Assembly (NCBI GenBank): GCA_037576195.1
Contig: CM075102.1
Coordinates: 8,866,001 to 8,930,000, forward strand
Direction: 5' to 3'
Length of the DNA: 64,000 nt
Origin: Phytoseiulus persimilis
Taxonomy: Eukaryota > Arthropoda > Arachnida > Mesostigmata > Phytoseiidae
A program made the position numbers and the translations under genes. A model generated the notes under the pieces. It was not told where the DNA came from. It worked only from the letters and a program-made list of their open reading frames with translations, and did not search any database. This document shows positions 27,616 through 38,452 of the stretch, one piece after another; positions within the stretch are counted from its first letter, which is position 1, and every line of letters starts with the position of its first letter.

Positions 27616-28092
27616 TCAGCCGAGGCTTCGAACATTCGAGAGCAGCGTCGAACCCAGTGAAACTTCGCACACGTTCCAGACGACTTCATTTTCTTGCTTG
27701 TTTTTTTCACTAGGGTTTCCAACGATGAGGATCGTTCCGATGTCTGCTATTCTTGGAACGTTCACGATTTTTTTGAATGAAAAAACTTCACGACACAGAA
27801 TATGTACACGGCAAGAAGTCAGAACGTGCGTTTCGATGTCTGGGATCCTGTGGAGGATTTTGTCCTCAAGATACACATCGAAGGTGCTAAACCATTTGCG
27901 GGGCTTCAAGAGCTGCGTATGCTGAAATCTTTCCCCATACGAAATCCTCTGCTGGAGCGTCGAGCGGGTGGGCCGAACGAAATCCGATTCCCTGTTCGTT
28001 GAAACGAAATTCTGTCTTGACGATCGGCGTTCTGAGGGAGCTTCACTGCACTCCATTCGAATTCCTGATGTCTGGGGGTATAATTGTGCCAA
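27616..28092 (-). CDS. Hypothetical open frame, 158 codons
   Basis: Open minus-strand frame with protein-like segments (WFSTFDVYLEDKILHRIPDI and IVNVPRIADIGTILIVGNPS). It lacks an ATG at its 5' end, so it could only be an internal or terminal exon. The antisense plus frame at 27802-28002 is also open. No family recognised; may be fortuitous. Confidence 0.2.
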   Translation of the reverse strand: MAQLYPQTSGIRMECSEAPSERRSSRQNFVSTNRESDFVRPTRSTLQQRISYGERFQHTQLLKPRKWFSTFDVYLEDKILHRIPDIETHVLTSCRVHILCREVFSFKKIVNVPRIADIGTILIVGNPSEKNKQENEVVWNVCEVSLGSTLLSNVRSLG

Positions 28093-29896
28093 TCGTGGCC
28101 GGCCCCCACGATCAACTTTCGTCCCGTGTCTCTAACACACGGAATCATGACTGAGGAGACCTCATGCATGAGACCGGTTCCTAAAGAACTTCTGCAGAGT
28201 CATTGTGCCGCAACAAGAAGCGATATCAAAGCCCAGAAGATAAACAAGGTGAAAGTCCCCTCAGTGTTGTTAACTTGGCAGAACTTGAACTAATCTCTGC
28301 TCAATCCAATTCTGGGACATTCCATTGCAGTCGGACCGAGCAAAGCTGGGAAAAGTGTTTCGCTTCCGTCTTCAACTCCTGGATCTGGCGACACACGTCA
28401 TGGGATTCGAAGGTGAGGGAATGCGGCATCTTCGTTCGTCCTTCACCTCGTGCGTCAGCTTGGAATTCCGTGTCATCCGCGCCGACGAACATCTCGAATC
28501 CCTCTGTACCGCACCTCCTTACCACCGAGACATCTAACCTATGGTATTTTCTTTCATCAGATGATGGGTCGGCTTCCGACGCAAACTTCAATCGCCTGAC
28601 AATTATTCAACTTTTGAAATGTCGATGTCACCTTGATGCTGCCCGCGTGTGGGTCAACAGCCCAAAACACGGGACTAGCACCGTCAGACGCCAGTGTTTT
28701 TCTTTCCACGTAAAAGACAGCGGATGAGCGTCAAGTCGAAATCGGAGTGCGATTCGCGGCAGGTGTCAACCTGTCGGACAAAGACGCCGAGGTGAAATGT
28801 CTCTTTCACTCCGAATGTGGCGGAAAAGGACAACTCTGTCACCGGAGAAGCACGGGCCTGCCTCTTCTCTGGCGATGTCTGCTAATTTTGAGGGCTCAAG
28901 TATATTCCAGTAGGAAGAAAACTCAGTCACCATAGAGTTGTCAACTCGAGAACGATGTCGTTCGGGCGTCACCCTTATTCGACAAACTATGTGGGAGGTT
29001 GCCGCCCATACTTCAAAGGAACGGCCGATTTGAAAGAGATCGATGGTAACATGAGTTAGTACCGCTGAGTCTTGGCTGGATTCTTTGCTGTTTTCAACGA
29101 AACTATGACCAAGATGTAGTCCCCCGAATTTATAGGTGGTTCGCTCCGATGAGCCCAGCTAGATCCGTGAGACAGCTTCGGAGTCGAACTGGTTGGTGAA
29201 TTTCTCAATTTCCCGGACAACCGCAATCATAGCGGCTCCAGACCCCTGCGGAGTTTCCCCAATTATTCTCGTCCTATTCGCCAGTGTGCGACTTGCACAG
29301 CTGAACTCCGAATACGGAGCTGTATTCTTCGGAGTTATTCGGGAGGAGCGGAGGAAAACGCGATTCAAACGATGAGCTGGCCGAAGAATACTCACAGAAA
29401 TGGAAGAGTGTAATAATAAGACTGAACGAGAAAATTCGCCCGGCTCTGTAGGTCAAACATTTACATTGAACAACATGCCTCTTGTGGTATCTTGTATTAT
29501 CAAGTGAATCGTCGTCTGCATCCTATCCAGCCATCTTGTCACAGTATCAAAATTACACATGGATTCATCTGCGAGTGTCGCAAGATCGCAATACCCTGCG
29601 AATTAATCGTGGCTTCGTCTGCCGTGAGAAACAACCCCTCAATAGAGGGATGCGTAGTTGCTTGGCAGTGCCACCACGGTACGAGTCTCGAAGATGGAAT
29701 GTCTCTTTTTCATGGTTCGGACAGTGATATCGAGAGCTCACTCCGGGCCAGGCATCAGAGCCCGGATCGCACTAGAACCTGTTTGAAGCGACAGCCGCTC
29801 CCGCTTCGAGGAATTGATATTCCCGGAGTGGCTGTTCGTTTGCTCTTTACACTACGTGGGTTGAAGAAAAGAACAAGTCATGATCCTCCTCTACGA
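28093..29896. other. No supported gene; 3' flank of the kinase
   Basis: Overlapping open frames on both strands (for example 28203-28727 plus and 28301-28591 minus), but no splice-consistent model. No AATAAA was found close downstream of the kinase stop. Confidence 0.4.
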
Positions 29897-32800
29897 TCAG
29901 ATTCGAACGTTCTTGAAATATTTCGAAAATTTGTAGGTTTTTTCGTTGAAGCTAGGTATGAACTCGGACGGCTCGAGGACGTTTTCAAGCATGATAGGCC
30001 TCTCGATAGCAGCCATCTCCATAGCTTGTTTGAACCCCTCCGAAACGTAAGTGCACAGCAGAACAGGGTCATATAATTCCTGCGAGGGTCGAACATGAAG
30101 GCGCTGCTATATTCGTTGCAAGAAAAGATCGTATCATCGAGCGCTTCTTGGAGCTGAACTCACCTGTAGAGTGTCTAGTTTCCAGAAGAAACTTTTGTCC
30201 CTCTTCTCCTTCCGAGGGAGCTTGGGCTTTGGCTGATATTTCCCGGCGTTGTCGATGAGAGTTTCCCATACAGGGTCAAACGCAACTATCGATTCGGCTT
30301 TCTCCAATGTTTCCCAATCGGCGTCGGCGAACAATGGGTGCTTCCGATATTCCGCGTAGGTGTGATTATTCATTCGGTCTGGGAGCAGATGATCAAGAAT
30401 GAACTCCGCCGTTGGGGGATGACCCTCGTCAATGTTTTCAAATGATCTGGATGGAGTTTGATTACTGAGCGTACCTCGCAACGATGGTTTCAGTGCTTTG
30501 CCCACGAAGTCCTGCAGCATCTGGTATTCTTGTGACTCGTCGTCGTCGCTCCATTGTATACGCGGTCTTCTCAATAACTTTTTCATTTCTGCTTCTTTTT
30601 TCGCGGGGAAAGGAACTCTACCGCAGCGAAGCGTGTAAACTGTGGCACCCATTGCCCACCTAGAATGAACCAGGTATCGCATTGAGATCTCCATTCTCCG
30701 ACTTTAGGTTAGAGGTTACATTTTTTACACATTCCATATTTTTATCGGTCACAAATTCGCGTGCAGGGTGCGCAGGGAAATTATGAAACAGGCGAAATGC
30801 GTTGAGTTGGGGAGTTTGCGCACGAGCAATTCTCCCGTAAGGCTCCAAATGAGAAAATCGCAATCTGGTGATCCCGACGACTTTAGTATTATGACTTTTG
30901 TTTCAGTCGGAAAACATTCTGTCACGAAAATAATTGAGCGTTTCGGCCCCAGACTAGCAGCGATACTGGCCTCGGAGGATTTCTTCTCGGATTTCGGCTC
31001 ATCTTGTATCAGCTGTTGAAGGAACGCCGCTCGGCCGATCCGGGGTTGAAGCTGCCAGAAGAAAGCCATGTCCTCATGGAAATTCGGCGGGAGTCCACGA
31101 AAGGGAGAAGAATTGGAGTCTAACTTCAGAGATGGTTTATCTTTCCTAGCAAACTGACAGGTCGAAATTTCGTATAGCACATCGTGCAGTCAGAACCTGA
31201 AGCTTCCAAAGCATCTCACAACGTCTACCTGCGACAGATCGCGAACCGAAAAATATATACAGCTCTCCTCCGAGAGTCAATCATATATCGGACATATAAA
31301 TTCAGGAGATCCTGTTCGATATGAGTTGCTGATCCTTACTGATATTTGGGGGTTCATGTTAAGAGACACTGGTGTGACCATATCACAGTTTTGAGAGCTC
31401 GAGAATCCAGGTGTACGATGTGCTAAGCGGCATTTCACCGACCACTTTGACAGGAAAGACCGAGTAATCCTACATCTTCTCTCCCTCTACGGTTCTCGCC
31501 GGATTTACACGAGAATAAAGCCCGGTTTGGGGCTGAAATTCTGGGAGGATTTCGGTCAGATCGACAAAGCTGTCTCCTTTCAGCACCAAAATCACGATGG
31601 CCCGGAATCGAAACTTTCAAGGCCAGAACCTCCGCGCGTCGCGGCCGAACTGCTATATTTTTCCCGTCTGATTAGCATATTCAAGTCTAGCTCGATCCTG
31701 AAGAGGAAAAAATGGTGATAGTCCGATGCTTCGATTTTCGAGCTTTTCGTTAGAGATGGCTCCGAATTCTCCTTGGGTCCACCCGGATTCGGGTCCATTG
31801 ACTCCGTTCCGCGCATTCTCTCTACATATGATAACTTTTCCGCGCCTCCTCGGACCGAATTTATGAGCGACTGAAAATTATGCTTCAACCAGAGATCATG
31901 CTTTATGGCTTCTGCTCTCACGCAGGACACGTCGCCGAGTTGGGGGGCGAATATTCCCGGGCCTGAAATCGATTTCTCGAACCTATAGCTACTGAGATCG
32001 ACTCGGAAGTGGACTCACCAATCGACAGCACGTCCGTAGAAGTCTCTTCGGAGAACTTCAGGAGCAATGAACGCCAGTGAACCCTCTACTTCGCCATCCT
32101 TGAACTCTCTCGCTGTTCTGCGATGGAATCCGCTGTGGAAGCGTTCCCCGTAGACGCCGATACAAACTTTTGCAGTATCAAAATCACATAGCTTGATTCG
32201 GCATTCCGGATTTATGAGAACGTTCGACGGTTTCACGTCACGATGGATGAAGCCGATATAGTGGAGATACTCCAGCGCTAAACACACCTGGGCGGCGATC
32301 GCCATGGTAATGTCGGTTGGGAGCCGTCCATTCGAGTTGATTATTCTCTGACAGTCAACCCCGCTGAAGTATTCCATCACGGCAATGTAGGCTTCTCTCG
32401 TGACGAATGTGCAGTATATGTTGACCAGGAGCGGATGACGGTTCATGCTGGCAACCAGGGCAGTGTTGAAAGGGCTGTTGGTCGCTTTGTTCTTCTTCTT
32501 ACTGACCACTTTCAGCATTATGTCAAGTCCAGTCCCGAACTGCGCGCAGTGGACGGTGCCCTGTGAGCCATACGCTGAGGGGGTTTTCCGATCACATCAG
32601 GTTCTACGTGGGGTGGGGTGAATTTCTCTCATACAATAGAAGGTAGTCATGCTCACCAATAGCTTGGCATTGGGTGAAGTATCTGAGTGGCGGGGTTCTC
32701 GGGACAGACCGCTCACTCCAGTTCACTCTAAAGAACTCTTCGTAATGGGCGGAAATTTTGACCCAGTCAGTGACTTGGCGACCAGAAACATCTTCGAGAA

Positions 32801-33957
32801 TTTCACAGAGTTCCCTCATTACGCCCATGCTCATGACCATCAGCTTGGCCAGATACTGTAATTGTACAGAATCGTTCAACAACTCGATCCGCCCGGATGA
32901 TGCGTGCGGATTTCGGTTCGTTCGAAATTGGTCTTGTCGGTCACATCACATGATGAGGTGCGCAGAAGGTCAGGCCGCTGCTCCGAAAGCGTAGGAGAAA
33001 AAAGATAGTCCGAGTGGTTCCACCCTGTGACGTTTTTCTAAGATGAACAGATTCCCAGCTGACCGAGAGGGGGCACGAACACAGTGCCGCCACGTGTGTA
33101 AAGTTAGAGGGAAACATGTGCCCAGAGCCGAAGTATTCTGCTCATGAGCAGATTGTTCTGATCCAAGGGTTCCCTCCCGAAGAACTGCGACCAGGGCCTA
33201 CAAAGTTTGCCCGAGGTGACAGGGTCGCTCACGGATACAGAACCAGGGGAAGAATCAGCCAAGAACGATTTAGGTTCCTCACCACGCAAGCATCTTTCGA
33301 GCGCGTAGTCAACATCTCTAGCAAAGCAGCGAGGTTTTCGAAGTGCTCCCTGAAGTCATCATACGCTAGTTTCTCTTTTTCCAACCGGATTAGAATTTTC
33401 ACGCTACCGAGACATGCTTGTTTCATCGCAAAATGCTCTGAGGGTGTCATCGCTGTCCCGGGCTGGAATTCCTGCTTCAGAAAAGCTTGGATACCGACAG
33501 CACAGTCTTTAATCTGTCTGGAACGATTCGCATCGAGAGCTGTTATTCATTATCCATTTCAATTTCAACTTTGCTATGACCTGGCAACGTTTCCGCGAGC
33601 AGAGTCCGAAAAAAGCGTCGAGTCTCCTTCCTGTGGAACACGCCAGATGTATTGCTCACGCGTCATAGAGCGTCTTCACTTTATTGAAAACGTTTTCTTT
33701 TTCATTGTCATCCATCTGACCCGACGTGAGCGGATCAGACACGAAAGTCTCGACTTCCACTTTGGGGGAAAAAGGGGACTTAGATTCATTCACTTTCGTT
33801 TGAGTTTCGATGGGTTGAATTCTCTCTATCTCGTGGCTGAGAGGGAGACTGGCAAGAATCAAGTCGGAAACTCACCATTAGCGGTCTCGATTTGTATTCT
33901 GGGCTTAACATCAGAGCTCAGTGACGTAGCGCTCTTCCCTATTTTGAGTATGCTCAT
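29897..33957 (-). CDS. Divergent AGC-type Ser/Thr protein kinase with DFD motif, seven exons
   Basis: Exons (minus): 33957-33876, 33825-33660, 33517-33283, 32855-32657, 32574-32019, 30659-30164, 30079-29897. Phases close over 1,917 nt to give 638 aa; the exon 2 acceptor is the weakest call. Residues 1 to about 225 are a helical, charged region I do not recognise (MSILKIGKSATSLSSDVK start). The kinase domain follows: glycine loop IAYGSQGTV, lysine in IMLKVVSKKK, HPLLVNIYCTF and VMEYFSGVDC, catalytic loop HRDVKPSNVLI, metal motif CDFDTAK instead of DFG, APE motif SLAFIAPEVL, helix F AVDWWAMGATVY, and an AGC-like C-lobe ending YRKHPLFADADWETLE. The tail ends FSKYFKNVRI. Between the lysine and HPLL no glutamate is visible for the alpha-C salt bridge, and the first loop glycine is alanine. 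HRD and the DFD aspartate remain, so activity cannot be excluded. AGC class is clear; family is unknown. Confidence 0.82.
30660..32018 (-). other. Large kinase intron containing two long open frames
   Basis: The donor after ...GAT-TG (32019) and the acceptor CATTCTAG (before 30659) join in phase to restore AVDW-WAMG, so this 1,359-nt segment is intronic. It nevertheless contains minus frames of 112 (31592-31930) and 143 codons (30749-31180), with protein-like stretches such as AEAIKHDLWLKHNFQSLI and FHEDMAFFWQLQPRIG. They could be cassette exons, an old nested copy, or chance. Confidence 0.55.
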
Positions 33958-35075
33958 TTTCGCGTTGGAATCCCTCGGCGGTGGATTCAGAACAACGTTG
34001 TCGTCCTATGAACACGATCTCCACGGCCTTGGATGACGAAAGCATCTCTCTGAGATCTCGAATCGATCTGGAAACGAACTGGACTAGAACGGATTCGACC
34101 GATTACGAGCTGCACCGATAAGGTGTCCAAAAGATATCGAATTCATACGAACTCAACAACGAACGTCCCAGAAGGTCTCGAAGCTAGCGGAGGGACGAAG
34201 CATTGGAAACAGCGAAAATTCAAGGGGCAGCAAGGAGTTCTCTATAGATTTTCGGTATCCGCCGGGTTCGCTGCCAGAAACTCTTGTAGAAGGAGAAAAT
34301 CGGAAATAGGTTTGGCGGGAATTCATGTTACCCCAAAAGAAGGAAGCTGGCGACTTCTCTATTCGAAAAGTGAATAAAGCGGAGCTCGATTTCGTGTTTG
34401 CTCATCCTGACTCCCTGCGTTGAGCCAAGCTGCAGCAGGAACTATCAACCAGCCTTCATGAAATCTCTGTTCTAGTCCCGGAATTTCTGTGACGAAAATC
34501 GTCTTTCAGTTGAAACGAGTGGGCTCAGATCGCGTGGTCACGGCAGCCCGAGGCAAATCGAACCAAGGTTGCCTAAGCAGATTCGCGTGATATGCATCAG
34601 TAGAACATCAATGACAAGACTTCAACCTTCACACCGCGTTTCCACGAAAAGCTACACAATCATTCGAGTTGTCACCGAAATCCATAAATTCTGCTGAATC
34701 CTCGTTCGACTGCTGTTACGACCAGAGCTCACTTTAGGTCATGTGGGCAGTCCCCATAGCTTGTCTCTGTCTGGCGACTTTCGGTGAGTTAGATCGTCGA
34801 CACTCGGATGTCCCCTCGCTTAGCTGAGCCCCTTCGCTCAGTAAGGGGAAATCCAACGTATTCCATTGAGCTTGAATCGTCCTAAGGAGAACAGGCTGCG
34901 AGTTGGATATCATATACTCGTGATCACGAAATCTCACAATATTCGTTCGAAATTCCAGCCGAGAGCCAGCTGAAAACTCCCAAAGGCAGAAAACCCGCTC
35001 GGGTCTTGAGCGAACGCACCCTCCCCACTGGCGAGAAAGAGGTTTGAGAATATGGGATGTGCCTCTATGTAATCA

Positions 35076-35635
35076 ATGTCCGCCGTGAAGTTCCTGTCTT
35101 TTTTTTATGGGAGGTCTTTGGTGAAGAGCCCTGCCTATTCCCCAACGGAAAGGAAGGCTAGCTCCGTTTCTCACTCTCAACTCTTGGATCAGGTCACCGT
35201 TGCCATCGAAGACAGCTTCATTCATAAAGGTCGTAGGGTGGCCTACGTTGAAGAACACTCGTGCGTGAAAACTTCCAAATCCCAAAGTGGCACGATAAAG
35301 CAACAGATGTCTCGATGCATACCTTTGGTCGAATTCGCTGAGGTCGATCAGGTGAGTTGGGGTGTTAGCCGAGACGGAACGGCATCAGAGGTGGGATGCT
35401 TTACCTAGGAGGAGTGTTTGACCATCCCCAATGTCACATCGTTCCGTAATTTTATTTGCTCTTCGAGGGAAAACTTGCATCCGACTATGAATCGATCGAC
35501 GCCAGTGACAGAAGCCAGTTCGGAGAAAACCACTACCGAAGACTCTACTATGAGGAAACGAAGAAGTCAGCTTCACTGCAGAGACAGCTCCAGAGCATGA
35601 AGGAGAGCGCGGAAAAATGCGACTGCGAAACCTGA
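35076..35635 (+). CDS. Candidate two-exon gene, 147 aa, unknown function
   Basis: An ATG at 35076 opens a frame of 92 codons ending CAG|GTGAGT at 35351. It joins in phase to 35468-35635 (acceptor TTTTATTTGCTCTTCGAG), which encodes LASDYESIDASDRSQFGEN and a short coiled-coil-like KKSASLQRQLQSMKESAEK tail before TGA. A competing acceptor (CTAG just before 35410) gives another open frame, and on the minus strand part of the first exon also reads like protein (VGHPTTFMNEAVFDGNG), so strand and exon limits are uncertain. No family is recognised. Confidence 0.38.
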
Positions 35636-35996
35636 GCTACATGGGAACCTTGATTCCGCAGGATCAGGCGAGAACCGGAGCCTCCTTACTTTTGATCCCG
35701 AGAATCCGAAATTTCACCAAGAACTGTACCATGATTCCAGTTGAAGGACGAATACTCGATGTTTTACCGAGGGAGTCATGCCAGAGTTAGCTTTGTAGTC
35801 GATTGACCCCAACGCAAAGTGACTCGTTGCGAGATTCGCTCGCTCCTTTGCTATCTCGTCGATGCAGGAAGTCTCGGAAGAATGCTCTCTGCAGCTTCCG
35901 GCACAACACGCAAACCCTCACCGGTATAACGTAAGCCTACATTAATATAAATAAACCAAACGAGGAATGCCACGGATGATTTTCGGAGACTCTCGC

Positions 35997-36223
35997 TCAG
36001 ACATATCAGATTGGAGCCGTTTGAGTTGCACGGCGGTATCCAAGAAATCATCTCTCCTTTTCTGCTCCGTGTTGTGGCCCGATGTGGGAAAGGTGTTCTC
36101 GGCGTATTGCGACGAGAGCTTCAGCTTATCACAGGATTGGATCGAGTTCACCTCCAAGCTTGGACAGTTGTTGATGAGCTTGATCTTGTGGAAGAAAAAC
36201 GAGCCAAGTTCAGTTGGAACTGA
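35997..36223 (+). CDS. Candidate coding exon, unknown helical protein
   Basis: Follows ACATATCAG and reads EPFELHGGIQEIISPFLLRV, then VLRRELQLITGLDRVHLQAW and VVDELDLVEEKRAKFSWN before a stop. The residue pattern is amphipathic and protein-like, but two other plus frames and one minus frame are also open here. It could be a later exon of the candidate gene at 35.1-35.6 kb or a chance open frame. No family recognised. Confidence 0.22.
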
Positions 36224-36271
36224 AACCTGACGGACGGAGGGATTGCTGAAGCCCGAAGTGAACGCATGGTA

Positions 36272-36670
36272 CTACCCATCACTAATCATTAGCGATGTGA
36301 ATCCAGAACGAGGAATTCCGAGAGATTCTCGGTCGATATCTTTACTCTTGGCCTTGGGTGAGTCCCCATTCGAAGCCCTCGGAAGTGACCGCCGCGGGCT
36401 CAGATAGAGAGGAACAGACGTTCTCGTGAGGATGAGCACAGGCCAAGGCCGCTCGAATCGACCGTGGGCTGCACACCCGCACGCATGAAAATCTGCAGTT
36501 TCCGTTATCTCCGTGAGTGAGCAGCCTCTTTCCTTGCCTCGGTGCTCATTCGACAAGTTTTCAATATTCAGAGGCAGCTCCCGAAAGCTCTTGGATCCGA
36601 CGTAAGAAACTCCTGTGTCCTCTTCGTAAGCATACTGTATACTTTCCCGATTTCGAACAGCCGTCGTCAT
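36272..36670 (-). CDS. Hypothetical ORF, 132 aa
   Basis: ATG at 36670 gives MTTAVRNRESIQYAYEEDTG followed by SYVGSKSFRELPLNIENLSN and a Cys/His-containing stretch (ADFHACGCAAHG), ending in TGA at 36272. The first half looks like real protein; the second half is basic and low in structure and may be intron or UTR. No homologous family recognised. Confidence 0.28.
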   Translation of the reverse strand: MTTAVRNRESIQYAYEEDTGVSYVGSKSFRELPLNIENLSNEHRGKERGCSLTEITETADFHACGCAAHGRFERPWPVLILTRTSVPLYLSPRRSLPRASNGDSPKAKSKDIDRESLGIPRSGFTSLMISDG

Positions 36671-37199
36671 GAAACGCGTTACCACGGATCGGCAGGCTCT
36701 CTAACCCGCCGCTCTCTCTCTATGGGGACGTAGAAAGCCCGCCGCAAGATGGACTGTATGGCAATCTTCGAGGTATTATACCTGGAATCCTTTATGGTGG
36801 CTCAAAATCAAGCACACATCGAGTGTGCTTCCAGTTACAGAGTCGAATCCATGAGCTTGTCCCAAGCTGGCGCCCGAATCCTGTCAGGCGTGCTAGCACA
36901 CTTTTTTCCAGCCCGAGGGTACTTCGAAGATGCTCATGGCCACTGTCCGAATGATTAAATACTTCATGAAGAGCCTCTCTCTGCCTGCGATGACAAGCAA
37001 TCTGCCCTGGCCCGAGAAGCAAAACTCGTCTTCATTATTCTAGAGAAAATCCACGTGAGATTTCGGCAACGAGGCTTCGCTACATAATACTGAATATTGG
37101 CTCCCGAAGCTATGATGCTCATCTCAATCCGAAGAAGAAGTTTCCCGTGGGGCCTGAACTATGCAGGAGCTCGACCAAAGGGACACGCTTCCCTGCGGA

Positions 37200-37892
37200 T
37201 GACACAATTAGATTCTGAGAGCTGACGTTAGAAATTTCGACCTATGATGCCGATTCACGTTGGTACAGAAGGGCTCAGGGAAGCGGGTCCTATGAGGCAC
37301 TGCAACAGAGAGACTCAAGAAATTGAGATTGCAATTCGACCTGGAAAACCTCGGGCTGACCAGAAATACATCGGGCACAGCAATGTGGACTCTATTCCGC
37401 AAAGAACTCAAAATGAGGGTGCAGAATAAACTGGACAATACATGGAAACAGAACATGGAATCCAAGTCCACACTGTGCATTTATCGACAATTCGAAGAGA
37501 CAAGAGGTCTCCAGCTGGATATGTACGATAACTCGCGGGGCAGTCGGCTTCTGGCGTTAACAAGAGCAGGAATGCTCAACACCAGAACCCAACGACATAA
37601 CCGCGATCCTTCTATCGACTTGAACTGCAACATATGCGGAAGACCCGTAACCGACACACACGTCGTGATGGAATGCGAAGAAGGAAGGTATCCCCCACGA
37701 GAATTCCCGTTCCGAATTGGACTTCACCCCGACTCAAGACCGATGGACATAGAAGGACGAAGGAAATCTTACGATGCTGGGAGAACCGAAAAAAATGATC
37801 TGTGAATGCAAAACACTTCACCCCTGAAACGAAAGGGACCATATGTGCATATGGAAGATCGAAATAAAATCAATCAATCAATCAATCAATCC
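37200..37892 (+). mobile_element. 5'-truncated, frameshifted non-LTR retrotransposon (LINE) 3' end
   Basis: The frame ending at 37805 encodes the C-terminal part of a LINE ORF2. It ends in a zinc knuckle CNICGRPVTDTHVVMEC (CX2CX7HX4C), as found after the reverse transcriptase of many arthropod LINEs. Upstream, from about 37216, another frame carries TYDADSRWYRRAQGSGSYEA; the two join only through a frameshift near 37311-37322. Downstream are AATAAA (37863-37868) and a tandem ATCA tail (37869-37892), the simple-repeat 3' terminus typical of such elements. The reverse transcriptase itself is missing, so this is a dead 5'-truncated copy. Confidence 0.72.
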
Positions 37893-38334
37893 GATCACAC
37901 GGACATCGGTATTATATCACTGCCTGTTCAAACTCCATGGAACTCGAGAATCGATCGACTCCCAATCAATTGAGCACCTGGTGGATCCTAAGAGGTATAT
38001 CTAGTTTCAGAAAGCCCGAGTTCTCGAGGTCTGGTTATCTGATACGTTTTCAGCAACGGAGCCATGGGGAAGGAGCAGCAGATGGTCAGTCTCGCACATG
38101 AAACTTCGGACTGTGATCAAGAACGGAAGCTTAGATCTCTGAAGTTTCGGCACTGACCGTACGAATCTCCCACTTTCACAAAACATCAGCTTAAGTTGAG
38201 TGAGCTGACATAACCGGGCCGGAAATTTCAAATCAGGTCTGACAGGACAGCCATGGATAGATTGGGTCGTCGTTGATTTATTCGGGTCGTGATCAGATCG
38301 AATCCGCCGCAACATCCGGCTTTCTCTCGGAGCA

Positions 38335-38363
38335 TGATTGATTGATTGATTGATTGGTTTATT
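38335..38363 (-). mobile_element. LINE-type 3' tail: AATAAA plus CAAT repeats
   Basis: On the minus strand AATAAA (38363-38358) is followed by tandem CAATCAATC repeats. The preceding bases (GTATATGGGCAAGAAATGG) resemble the end of the plus-strand LINE at 37.84-37.89 kb (GCATATGGAAGATCGAAAT). It is probably a second tail of the same family in opposite orientation. It lies about 90 nt beyond the stop of the secreted-protein gene and may provide that gene's polyadenylation signal. Confidence 0.5.
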
Positions 38364-38452
38364 AACCATTTCTTGCCCATATACACTTTGTTACATGTCA
38401 GCCATGCGAAGCTCCAGGATCCGTTTAACGAATTTATACAGTGGGCCCACAT

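Noticed and set aside
33116..34036. 306-codon plus-strand open frame, the longest in the window
   Set aside because: It lies antisense to exons 1-3 of the kinase gene, which has consistent splice phases and domain matches on the minus strand. The plus translation has no recognisable motif, so it is treated as a shadow.
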